From Friedmanniella sp. (GTDB lineage Bacteria; Actinomycetota; Actinomycetes; Propionibacteriales; Propionibacteriaceae): 13,320 bases of DNA. Under the pieces are notes generated by a model. The model was given only the letters and a program-made list of their open reading frames with translations, made no database searches and was not told the origin of the DNA. The stretch is taken from contig JAOPXW010000057.1 of the NCBI GenBank assembly GCA_025964935.1, positions 1 through 13,320 on the forward strand, written 5' to 3'. The translations under genes and the position numbers were made by a program. This document shows positions 5,274 to 11,413 of this stretch, in pieces (the first letter of the stretch is position 1; each line of letters begins with the position of its first letter).

Positions 5274-5279
5274 ACCTTA
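5274..5279 (-). promoter_or_regulatory. -10 box or ribosome binding site of glp
   Basis: TAAGGT (minus strand) ends six bases before the glp ATG and fits TANNNT at leaderless spacing; the overlapping AAGGTGG would also serve as a Shine-Dalgarno sequence. Sequence alone cannot decide between the two. The 158-nt gap up to the alpha-glucosidase stop holds no gene; its only structure is a loose inverted repeat, GACGCC/GGCGTC (about 5368-5393). Confidence 0.4.
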
Positions 5280-5425
5280 GAGCCCGGCTCAGCCGACGGC
5301 GCGCTGCGACAGACCCGGCGCCAACCCTGAGACCGCGACACCAGTCGACACCCGAGTCCCGGCCGACGCCTGGCCGGTCCGTCGGGCGTCCCACTGGTGC
5401 CGCTCCTCCAGGGTGAGATGCGCGG

Positions 5426-7087
5426 TCAGTCCTGCGGCCAGGCGGTCAGCCACACGGTGGTCTCGCCCGGCAGCACACCGGGCACCTGCTCGGAGCTGCT
5501 GACCCGCACGACACCCGCGGGCAGGGCGACCGGCTCGGTGCCGAAGTTGGTCACGCACGACCAGCCGCCCGGCCGGACGAAGTGCAGGACGTCGGGGTGG
5601 CCGCTGTCCACCCACGCCAGGTCCTCGACGGTCTGCAGCTGACGCCGCAGCCGCAGGGCCTCCCGGTACAGCTCGAGGGTGGAGTCGGGACGCCCGTCCT
5701 GGGCCTGTGCGGAGGTCGCGCCGAACGCCGTCGGCTGCGGCAGGTGGGCCGGGCCGTCACCGAAGCCGTACGAGCTGCCCTCGCTCGACCAGGGCAGCGG
5801 GACCCGGCAGCCGTCGCGCCCCTTCTTCTCGTTCCCGGTCCGCAGCCAGATCGGGTCCTGCAGAGCGGCGTACGGCAGGTCGGAGACCTCGTGCAGGCCG
5901 AGCTCCTCGCCCTGGTAGAGGTAGGCCGAGCCGGGCAGGGCCAGCATCAGCAGGCTGGCCGCCCGGGCCCGCCGCAGGCCCGCCTCGGCGTCCAGGACCG
6001 GCGCGGTCCCGTCGCTCATCAGCCACTCGTCGAGGTCGACGCCCGCGGGCAGGCCGTAGCGGGTGGCGTGCCGGACCACGTCGTGGTTGGACAGCACCCA
6101 GGTCGAGGACGACCCGGTCTTCTCCGCCTCGTTCAGGCAGAAGGTGACCACGTCGTGGTAATCCCGGGCGGTGAAGTCGGCCTGCAGCAGGTCGAAGTTG
6201 AACGCCTGGCCCAGCCCGGTCGGCCGGGCGTACAGCGCCCGGCGCTCCGAGGCCGCGTACGCCTCCGCCACGGCGGTGCGCGGCGGGTCGTACTCGTTGA
6301 ACACCTCACGCCACTCGGCGTAGATGTCGTGCACCTCGTTGCGGTCGTAGAGCGGGTCGGTGCCGTCCAGGGGCAGGTCCGCGCCCTCCAGGACAGGCTT
6401 GCTGCGCAGCGGCTCGGACAGGTCCTTGGACAGCGCGTGGGCGACGTCGACGCGGTAGCCGTCGACCCCGCGGTCGGCCCAGAAGCGCAGCGTGGTCTTG
6501 AAGTCCTCGCGCACCTCGGGGTTGTCCCAGTTCAGGTCGGGCTGCTCGGGGGCGAAGAGGTGGCAATACCACTGGCCGTCGGGCAGCCGGGTCCAGGCCG
6601 GGCCGCCGAAGTGCGAGATCCAGTCCGAGGGCGGCTCGGAGCCGTCGGGCCCGGTCCCGTCGCGGAAGATGTAGCGCGCCCGGGCCGCGGAGCCGCGCTC
6701 AGAGGCCAGCGCCTCCTGGAACCAGGCGTGCAGGTCAGAGGTGTGGTTGGGGACGATGTCGACAATCACCTTGATGCCGTGCGACTTGGCCGCCGCCACC
6801 ATCGCGTCGAAGTCGGCCAGGGTGCCCAGCTCGGGGGCGACGTCGCGGTAGTCGGCCACGTCGTAGCCGCCGTCGGCCAGCGCCGAGGGGTAGAAGGGCG
6901 AGAGCCACACCGCGTCCACGCCCAGCTCGGCCAGGTAGTCCATCCGTGAGGTGACACCGGCGATGTCGCCGATGCCGTCGCCGTTGAGGTCGGCGAAGCT
7001 GCGGGGATAGACCTGGTAGACCACGGCCTGGCGCCACCAGAGGGCGTCGAGCTGCGGATCGGTGCTGAGGAGCGCGTGGTCGGTCAC
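5426..7087 (-). CDS. GH13 alpha-glucosidase (oligosaccharide-hydrolysing)
   Basis: A 553-residue glycoside hydrolase family 13 enzyme with no signal peptide, so cytoplasmic. It would release glucose from short alpha-glucosides such as maltose or isomaltose. Numbering from the GTG at 7087: VVYQVYPRSFADLNGDGIGD near the N-terminus, region I DIVPNH (110-115), QPDLNW (182-187), the nucleophile in GYRVDVAHAL (Asp214), the acid/base in VAEAYAASE (Glu275), and the stabilising Asp336 in LSNHD. LPGSAYLYQGEELG follows and a beta-sandwich domain closes the protein. Length and motifs fit the actinobacterial alpha-glucosidase (AglA-like) branch; linkage preference cannot be read. The start is GTG 7087 with AAGGA 10 bases upstream; an ATG at 7135 lies inside an operator and probably at the very start of the mRNA. 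It is divergent from a lacI-type gene that probably represses it. Confidence 0.92.
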   Translation of the reverse strand: MTDHALLSTDPQLDALWWRQAVVYQVYPRSFADLNGDGIGDIAGVTSRMDYLAELGVDAVWLSPFYPSALADGGYDVADYRDVAPELGTLADFDAMVAAAKSHGIKVIVDIVPNHTSDLHAWFQEALASERGSAARARYIFRDGTGPDGSEPPSDWISHFGGPAWTRLPDGQWYCHLFAPEQPDLNWDNPEVREDFKTTLRFWADRGVDGYRVDVAHALSKDLSEPLRSKPVLEGADLPLDGTDPLYDRNEVHDIYAEWREVFNEYDPPRTAVAEAYAASERRALYARPTGLGQAFNFDLLQADFTARDYHDVVTFCLNEAEKTGSSSTWVLSNHDVVRHATRYGLPAGVDLDEWLMSDGTAPVLDAEAGLRRARAASLLMLALPGSAYLYQGEELGLHEVSDLPYAALQDPIWLRTGNEKKGRDGCRVPLPWSSEGSSYGFGDGPAHLPQPTAFGATSAQAQDGRPDSTLELYREALRLRRQLQTVEDLAWVDSGHPDVLHFVRPGGWSCVTNFGTEPVALPAGVVRVSSSEQVPGVLPGETTVWLTAWPQD

Positions 7088-7134
7088 GGGGACACAGTCC
7101 TTCGAGGCGAAGAGGGTGGTGGGCGAGCGCCGCA

Positions 7135-7148
7135 TGACAGCGCTTGCA
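7135..7148. promoter_or_regulatory. LacI-family operator at the alpha-glucosidase transcription start
   Basis: TGACAGCGCTTGCA has the LacI-family layout: 14 bp, central CG, ends TG...CA, and four of six matching positions per half. It begins one base downstream of the -10 box of the alpha-glucosidase promoter, so bound repressor would block initiation. The divergent lacI-type gene is the obvious candidate ligand; binding itself is inferred. Confidence 0.7.
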
Positions 7149-7149
7149 T

Positions 7150-7179
7150 AGCCTACGAACCCGCTCCGGAGTGCGTCAA
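7150..7179 (-). promoter_or_regulatory. Alpha-glucosidase promoter
   Basis: On the minus strand TTGACG (7179-7174), an 18-base spacer and TAGGCT (7155-7150) make a good vegetative promoter. Transcription would begin near 7143, giving a leader of about 55 nt before the GTG at 7087, with AAGGA as ribosome binding site. The LacI-type operator immediately follows the -10 box. Confidence 0.7.
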
Positions 7180-7223
7180 CCGCGTTCGCCTTCCCCTGCT
7201 GGTGAGGATGGTCATAGTCGGTC

Positions 7224-7237
7224 TGATTGCGGTTGCA
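7224..7237. promoter_or_regulatory. Possible second LacI-type operator
   Basis: TGATTGCGGTTGCA shares ends, central GCG and the TTGCA half with the operator at 7135-7148, 89 bp away centre to centre. It overlaps a possible lacI-gene promoter (TTGCAG, 7233-7238; TACGGC, 7255-7260), so it could mediate autoregulation or looping. Its left half is a poor match, so this may be chance. The rest of the 196-bp gap shows nothing further. Confidence 0.3.
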
Positions 7238-7344
7238 GTCGCGGTCCAGGATGATACGGCGGTGACCATCCGAGGCCTGGCGGGCAACGCTGCCGCGACC
7301 GCGCGCCCCGAGGGCGCCGGGGCCGCCCCAGGACGGGGTGACCG

Positions 7345-8382
7345 GTGAGCGGCAGCGAGCCCTCCACCATGGCCGAGGTCGCCGAACGCGCGGGAGTCTC
7401 GGTCTCCACGGTGTCCCGGGCGCTCCGCGGCTCCCCGCTGGTCTCGCCGGAGACGACCGCCCGGGTGCTGGCGGCTGCCCAGGAGCTGTCCTTCGCCGTC
7501 TCGCGTGCGGCGTCCGGCCTGGCGACCGGCCGGTTGAACCGGATCGCGGTGCTGGTCGGCGGCCCGGTGGCCTCGTGGTTCAACGGCTCGATCCTGGACG
7601 CGATCTACGACGCCCTGCACGCCGCCGACTACGAGCTGTCGATCTTCCGGATCCGCGACCAGGCCGAGCGGGACGAGTTCTTCACCGCCCTCCCGGCCCG
7701 CCGCAACGCCGACGCCCTGATCGTGGCCTCCTTCGCCCTGACCCCCGGGGAGCGGGACCGGCTGGGCGAGCTCGGGATGCCGCTGGTCTACCTCAACCAG
7801 AGGGTCGACGACGCCCCCAGTGTCTCCATCGACGATGTCGCGGCCGTCCGGACGGGCACCCGGCACCTGCTCAACCTGGGGCACCGGCGACTCGCCTTCG
7901 TCCAGGCACAGAACGCCACCGGCTTCGTCTACAGCGCCCAGGACCGGTTCGACGGCTTCCGGGCCGAGCTCGCCGCGGCCGGTCTCGACCAGGAGCCGCC
8001 GCTGGTCATCACCGCCCCCAGCCTGACCGGCGGGCAGGACGTGGTGAGCGCCATCCTCGCTTCGGACCGCCCGCCGACCGCCCTGGTCACCGACTCCGAC
8101 GAGCTCGCGTTCAGCGTCCTCGGGGCGATGGCCCGGGTTGGCCTGCGGGCCCCCGAGGACCTCTCCGTCCTGGGGTTCGACGGGCACGCGATGGCCGACC
8201 GCTTCGAGCTCAGCACCCTGGCCCAACCCGTGGAGTACCTGGGGACCCTGGCCGCGACGATCGCGCTGACCCTGGCCGGCGGCGGCACCCCGGACCGGCC
8301 GGTCGTGCTCGCCCCGACCCGGCTGGTGCTGCGTCGGACCACCGGCCGGGTGCCGGATCCCGCTTCGCGGCCCGCGTCGTGA
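7345..8382 (+). CDS. LacI/GalR-family sugar-responsive repressor
   Basis: A 345-residue LacI-family regulator. Residues 8-28 (TMAEVAERAGVSVSTVSRAL, then R) are the DNA-binding helix-turn-helix, and the hinge helix lies near residues 53-62. The periplasmic-binding-protein-like core begins at NRIAVLVGG; HLLNLGHRRLAFVQ, FDGFRAEL and DELAFSVLGAM...VLGFDG are typical sub-domain segments that form the sugar pocket. The ligand cannot be read from sequence. It is transcribed away from the alpha-glucosidase gene, whose promoter carries a LacI-type site, so it most likely represses that gene until an alpha-glucoside or its product binds. The start is GTG 7345, with GGACGGGG upstream; no better start lies before the helix-turn-helix. 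No sugar transporter gene accompanies the pair in this window. Confidence 0.92.
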   Translation: MSGSEPSTMAEVAERAGVSVSTVSRALRGSPLVSPETTARVLAAAQELSFAVSRAASGLATGRLNRIAVLVGGPVASWFNGSILDAIYDALHAADYELSIFRIRDQAERDEFFTALPARRNADALIVASFALTPGERDRLGELGMPLVYLNQRVDDAPSVSIDDVAAVRTGTRHLLNLGHRRLAFVQAQNATGFVYSAQDRFDGFRAELAAAGLDQEPPLVITAPSLTGGQDVVSAILASDRPPTALVTDSDELAFSVLGAMARVGLRAPEDLSVLGFDGHAMADRFELSTLAQPVEYLGTLAATIALTLAGGGTPDRPVVLAPTRLVLRRTTGRVPDPASRPAS

Positions 8383-8419
8383 CGCCGATCGGGCGCATCC
8401 GGCCCCGGGTGCGCCGAAC

Positions 8420-8425
8420 TAGGGT
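8420..8425 (+). promoter_or_regulatory. -10 box or ribosome binding site of the cyclo-ligase gene
   Basis: TAGGGT, seven bases before the ATG at 8433, fits TANNNT at leaderless spacing. The overlapping AGGGTGA would also work as a Shine-Dalgarno sequence. If it is a promoter, the gene is independent of the lacI-type gene that ends 50 bases upstream. No clear -35 box is seen in the G/C-rich bases before it. Confidence 0.4.
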
Positions 8426-8432
8426 GACGCTT

Positions 8433-9113
8433 ATGGACGACGACACCGGACCCGTACGTCCCGCCCCGTCCGAGGCCGACCTGACCGCCCTCACCGGGGC
8501 GAAGTCCACGCTGCGACGGGCGGTGCTGCTCCGTCGGGCCACGCGCACCGCCGAGCAGCGGCGGACCGACGACGAACGCCGGCTGGCCGTGCTGCAGCGA
8601 CAGCTCGGGCCCCGGCTTCCGGCCACGGTCGCGGCCTACCTGTCGAGCGGGGACGAGCCGGGCACGCTGCGGTTCGTCGCGTGGCTGGCCGCGCACGACG
8701 TCGAGGTGCTGCTGCCGGTCCTGACCCATCCCGACGGCAGCCCGCGGTCCGAGCCGACCTGGGCCCCGTACGCCGGTCCCGACGCCCTCCGCACCGGGCG
8801 GTTCTCGATCCTCGAGCCGACGAGCGAGCCGGTCGCGCCGGAGCGGCTGGCCGACGCCGCGGCGATCATCTGCTCGGGCCTGGCAGCCAACCGGGCCGGC
8901 GACCGGCTGGGGCGCGGCGGCGGCTGGTACGACCGAGCCGTCGCCGACGCACCCGGAGTTGCGGTGTGGGTCCTGCTCAACGACGACGAGGTGTTCGACC
9001 CCATCCCCGTCCAGCCGTGGGACCGCCGGGTCGACCTGCTCGTCACCCCCGGCGGGGCCCTGCCGTGCACCGGACCCGGACGCTCCGCGCCGCCGTCAGG
9101 ATCCAGCGACTGA
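8433..9113 (+). CDS. 5-formyltetrahydrofolate cyclo-ligase
   Basis: A 226-residue enzyme that uses ATP to convert 5-formyltetrahydrofolate to 5,10-methenyltetrahydrofolate, returning stored folate to one-carbon metabolism. The N-terminus has the family's AKSTLRRAVLLRRATRT (23-39); VEVLLPVL (90-97) and the stretch around GRFSILEPT (122-130) follow. The signature nucleotide-binding loop is RLGRGGGWYDRAV (158-170), usually RLGRGGGYYDR. Length is slightly above the usual 180-200 because of a short Ser/Pro tail and an N-terminal extension. The frame is open for a long way upstream on the lacI-type gene, but protein similarity begins only here and the ATG has a good upstream signal. It ends 17 bp from the convergent Rieske gene. 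In M. tuberculosis this gene stands next to galU-moeA1. Confidence 0.9.
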   Translation: MDDDTGPVRPAPSEADLTALTGAKSTLRRAVLLRRATRTAEQRRTDDERRLAVLQRQLGPRLPATVAAYLSSGDEPGTLRFVAWLAAHDVEVLLPVLTHPDGSPRSEPTWAPYAGPDALRTGRFSILEPTSEPVAPERLADAAAIICSGLAANRAGDRLGRGGGWYDRAVADAPGVAVWVLLNDDEVFDPIPVQPWDRRVDLLVTPGGALPCTGPGRSAPPSGSSD

Positions 9114-9130
9114 CGGCGCCCGCCCCGCCC

Positions 9131-10018
9131 TCAGACCCCGGCGATGTTCTTGCGCAGCCCCCGGGTCTCCTCGGCCCGGCGGGCGAAGACCTGCCCGTCG
9201 CGGACCTGGACCTCGTACGCCGGCTGCGGCCGGGTGGCCGGACCGGCCACCACCGACCCGTCCAGGGCGAACTCGCTGCCGTGCCACGGGCAGGTGAAGC
9301 AGCCGTCCCGCATCTCGCCCTCGGACAGCGGACCGCCCCGGTGGGTGCACCGGTCGGCCACGGCCACGATGTGGCCGAGCGGGTCCCGGGTCAGCGCGAT
9401 CGGCACCCCGCCGACGTCGCCGGCCGTGGCCTGGCCGGCCAGCACGTCGGCCGCCGGACCGACCGGGGTCCAGTCCTCGGGTGAGTGCTGGAAGGCGGTG
9501 GTGTCGACCCCGACGCCGAGGGCGTACGACAGGTGTCCGCCGAGCCAGCCCGCCCCGGTCAGCACCGTCCCGCCGACGGCCGACAGCCCGATCCCGAGCC
9601 CGTTGTGGCCGCCTCTCCGCGCGAACCAGCTGGCCGCGTACGCGCCGATGGCCAGGTAGTTCAGTCCGGCGTGCACCAGCCCGACCCGCCGCTCGCCCTC
9701 GGAGGTGTAGCTCCAGTCCGACAGCCCGGTCAGAGCGGTCGGGAGCGCGCTCAGCAGCCCGATCCCGATCAGTCGGCGGGCGCCGTCCTGGTCACCCACC
9801 GCGTCGAACACCACCGCCGCGCTCCAGGAGCCGATGGGCAGCGCCACCAGCAGCGGGTGCACCGAGTGCCCGACGGCCGTCCCGCTGGCCAGGTCGGTGG
9901 CCTTCCGGCTGGCGAAGACGGTGTCGGACACCTTGGCGAGCAGGTCGGCCGGGGCGTCGAGCGCCGTGGCCTTCTCCAGGGCGTCGGCCCACCGGTCGAG
10001 GATCTGGGCGAGGGTCAT
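9131..10018 (-). CDS. DUF2231 membrane domain - Rieske [2Fe-2S] fusion protein
   Basis: A 295-residue protein with two parts. Residues 50-165 are a DUF2231-type membrane region: HSVHPLLVALPIGSWSAAVV (51-70), RLIGIGLLSALPTALTGLSD (82-101), HAGLNYLAIGAYAASWFARR (116-135) and a helix around GLSAVGGTVLTGAGWLGGHL (144-163), about four spans. Residues 185-290 are a Rieske ferredoxin domain with cluster ligands Cys224-x-His226 (CTHRGG) and Cys243-x-x-His246 (CPWHG), so a [2Fe-2S] cluster should be bound. Cys240 is extra. It probably carries electrons at the membrane; the partner is unknown. The start is certain: GGAGGA lies four bases before the ATG. It follows the zinc dehydrogenase gene by 43 nt on the same strand, suggesting one operon and a shared redox role (inference). 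Confidence 0.9.
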   Translation of the reverse strand: MTLAQILDRWADALEKATALDAPADLLAKVSDTVFASRKATDLASGTAVGHSVHPLLVALPIGSWSAAVVFDAVGDQDGARRLIGIGLLSALPTALTGLSDWSYTSEGERRVGLVHAGLNYLAIGAYAASWFARRGGHNGLGIGLSAVGGTVLTGAGWLGGHLSYALGVGVDTTAFQHSPEDWTPVGPAADVLAGQATAGDVGGVPIALTRDPLGHIVAVADRCTHRGGPLSEGEMRDGCFTCPWHGSEFALDGSVVAGPATRPQPAYEVQVRDGQVFARRAEETRGLRKNIAGV

Positions 10019-10061
10019 GGCGTCCTCCGAGGTGCGGGTGGCAACGGGCGTACGGGATGGC

Positions 10062-11246
10062 TCACGGCTGCAGGATGATCTTGATGGCGCCGTCGGTCTT
10101 CTTCTGGAAGATCTCGTACATGTGCGGGGCCTCGCTGAGCGGGACCCGGTGGGTGGCGAAGCTGTCCACTCCGAGCGGGTCGGCGTCGGTCAGCAGCGGC
10201 AGGATCTCGGGCACCCAGCGCTTCACGTTGGCCTGCCCCATCCGCAGCTGGATCTGCTTGTCGAACAGGCTCATCATTGGCATCGGGTCCGCCATCCCGC
10301 CGTACACGCCGCTGAGGGACACGGTGCCGCCGCGGCGGACCAGGTCGATGGCGGTGTGCAGCGCGGCGAGCCGGTCGACGCCGGCCTTCTCGAACACCGA
10401 CCGGGCCACGGCGTCGGGCAGCAGCCCGGCCATCCGCTGGACCAGGGACGCGGCCGGCGAGCCGTGCGCCTCCATCCCCACGGCGTCCAGCACGGCGTCG
10501 GCCCCGCGTCCGCCGGTCATCTCCTGAACCACGGCGAGCAGGTCGTCGCCGTGCTCGTTCAGGTCGATCACCTCGACGCCGTGGGCGCGCGCCCGGGCGA
10601 TCCGCTCGGGCACCAGGTCGACCCCGATGACCTGGCCGATGTCCTTCTGCTGGGCGATCCGGGTGGCCATGTCCCCGATCGGGCCCAGCCCCAGGACCAG
10701 CAGCGAGCCGCCGGCCGGGACGTCGGCGTACGCCACTCCCTGCCAGGCGGTGGGCAGCACGTCGGAGAGGTAGACGAAGCGGTCGTCCGGCGGACCCTCG
10801 GGCACCTTGATGTGGCTGAACTGCGCCTGCGGCACCCGGAGGTACTCCGCCTGCCCGCCGGGGACCTGCCCGTAGAGCTTGGAGTAGCCGAAGAGCGCCG
10901 CCCCGCTGCCCTGCTCGCGGACCTGGGTGGTCTCGCACTGGGTGTAGAGGGAGCGGTCGCACATCCAGCAGTGCCCGCAGGAGATCTGGAACGGGATGAC
11001 GACCCGGTCTCCGACCTTGAGGTCGCCGACCTCGCTGCCGACCTCCTCGACGATCCCCATCGGCTCGTGGCCGAGGATGTCACCGGGGTCCATGAACGGC
11101 CCCAGCACCTCGTAGAGGTGCAGGTCCGAGCCGCAGATGTTGGTGCTGGTCACCTTGATGATCGCGTCGGTCGGCTCCTGCAGCACCGGGTCCGGAACCG
11201 TGTCGACCGATACCTTGCGCTTGCCCTGCCAGGTCACTGCTCGCAT
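10062..11246 (-). CDS. Zinc-dependent alcohol / formaldehyde dehydrogenase-like protein
   Basis: A 394-residue medium-chain dehydrogenase. Catalytic zinc ligands are Cys38 (NICGSDLH), His60 and Glu61 (GHEPMG); the structural zinc is held by Cys90, Cys93, Cys96 and Cys104. The NAD(P)-binding Rossmann motif is GLGPIG (186-191), followed by VIGVDLVPERIARARAHGVE. An insertion around residues 265-310 and the ending DGAIKIIL place it in the branch related to glutathione-independent formaldehyde dehydrogenase. The substrate is not determinable; alcohols or aldehydes are likely. The ATG has GGGAG at suitable spacing. The gene lies 159 nt after ileS and 43 nt before the DUF2231-Rieske gene. The upstream gap has an A/T-rich patch with an inverted repeat that may control it. 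Confidence 0.88.
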   Translation of the reverse strand: MRAVTWQGKRKVSVDTVPDPVLQEPTDAIIKVTSTNICGSDLHLYEVLGPFMDPGDILGHEPMGIVEEVGSEVGDLKVGDRVVIPFQISCGHCWMCDRSLYTQCETTQVREQGSGAALFGYSKLYGQVPGGQAEYLRVPQAQFSHIKVPEGPPDDRFVYLSDVLPTAWQGVAYADVPAGGSLLVLGLGPIGDMATRIAQQKDIGQVIGVDLVPERIARARAHGVEVIDLNEHGDDLLAVVQEMTGGRGADAVLDAVGMEAHGSPAASLVQRMAGLLPDAVARSVFEKAGVDRLAALHTAIDLVRRGGTVSLSGVYGGMADPMPMMSLFDKQIQLRMGQANVKRWVPEILPLLTDADPLGVDSFATHRVPLSEAPHMYEIFQKKTDGAIKIILQP

Positions 11247-11324
11247 GTGGTCACTCCCGTGTCCGTGCAGCCGGAGCGACGCTCGCCCGACCCGCCGCCG
11301 ACGGGCCCCCGCCGCGACACCGTC

Positions 11325-11338
11325 AATTTACGTTGTAA
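11325..11338. promoter_or_regulatory. Operator-like inverted repeat upstream of the dehydrogenase
   Basis: TTAC-GTT-GTAA (11328-11338) sits in the only A/T-rich patch of the 159-bp gap between ileS and the dehydrogenase. On the minus strand it overlaps TAAATT (11330-11325), a possible TANNNT -10 box, with TTGACG next to it. Such dyads are common TetR-type operators, but no TetR gene is in the window, so the regulator is unknown. Confidence 0.35.
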
Positions 11339-11365
11339 GCGAAAAGCCGGCCGGGCGGGGGGCGG

Positions 11366-11380
11366 CGGTCGGTCCGACCG
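11366..11380. repeat. Inverted repeat downstream of ileS
   Basis: CGGTCGG-T-CCGACCG is a perfect 7-bp inverted repeat around one base, 26 bp past the ileS stop. It could be the hairpin end of ileS mRNA, but there is no U-run after it, so the role is open. Confidence 0.4.
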
Positions 11381-11413
11381 GGGCGCCGTCAGGCCCCGGG
11401 CGCCGTCAGGCCC
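11381..11413. repeat. Tandem 16-bp duplication across the ileS stop codon
   Basis: GGGCGCCGTCAGGCCC occurs at 11381-11396 and again at 11398-11413, a period of 17 bp. The second copy contains the ileS stop codon (11408-11406) and last coding bases. It looks like a recent slippage duplication of the gene's end. Confidence 0.85.

Noticed and set aside
4056..5330. Plus-strand open frame of 424 codons
   Set aside because: Antisense shadow of the MoeA-like gene. His/Gly/Val-rich translation, typical of the complement of G/C-biased codons; no motif.
5582..6949. Plus-strand open frame of 455 codons
   Set aside because: Antisense shadow of the GH13 alpha-glucosidase, whose catalytic residues are all present on the minus strand.
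7088..7135. Alpha-glucosidase start at ATG 7135
   Set aside because: That ATG lies within the LacI-type operator and only about eight bases after the likely transcription start, with no ribosome binding site; the GTG at 7087 has AAGGA.
7153..8226. Minus-strand open frame of 357 codons over the regulator gene
   Set aside because: Complement of the LacI-family gene; Gly/Arg/Val-rich with no domain, and it would run through the alpha-glucosidase promoter.
7338..8432. Long upstream extension of the cyclo-ligase frame
   Set aside because: It is an alternative frame of the lacI-type gene. Family similarity begins at the ATG at 8433, which has its own upstream signal.
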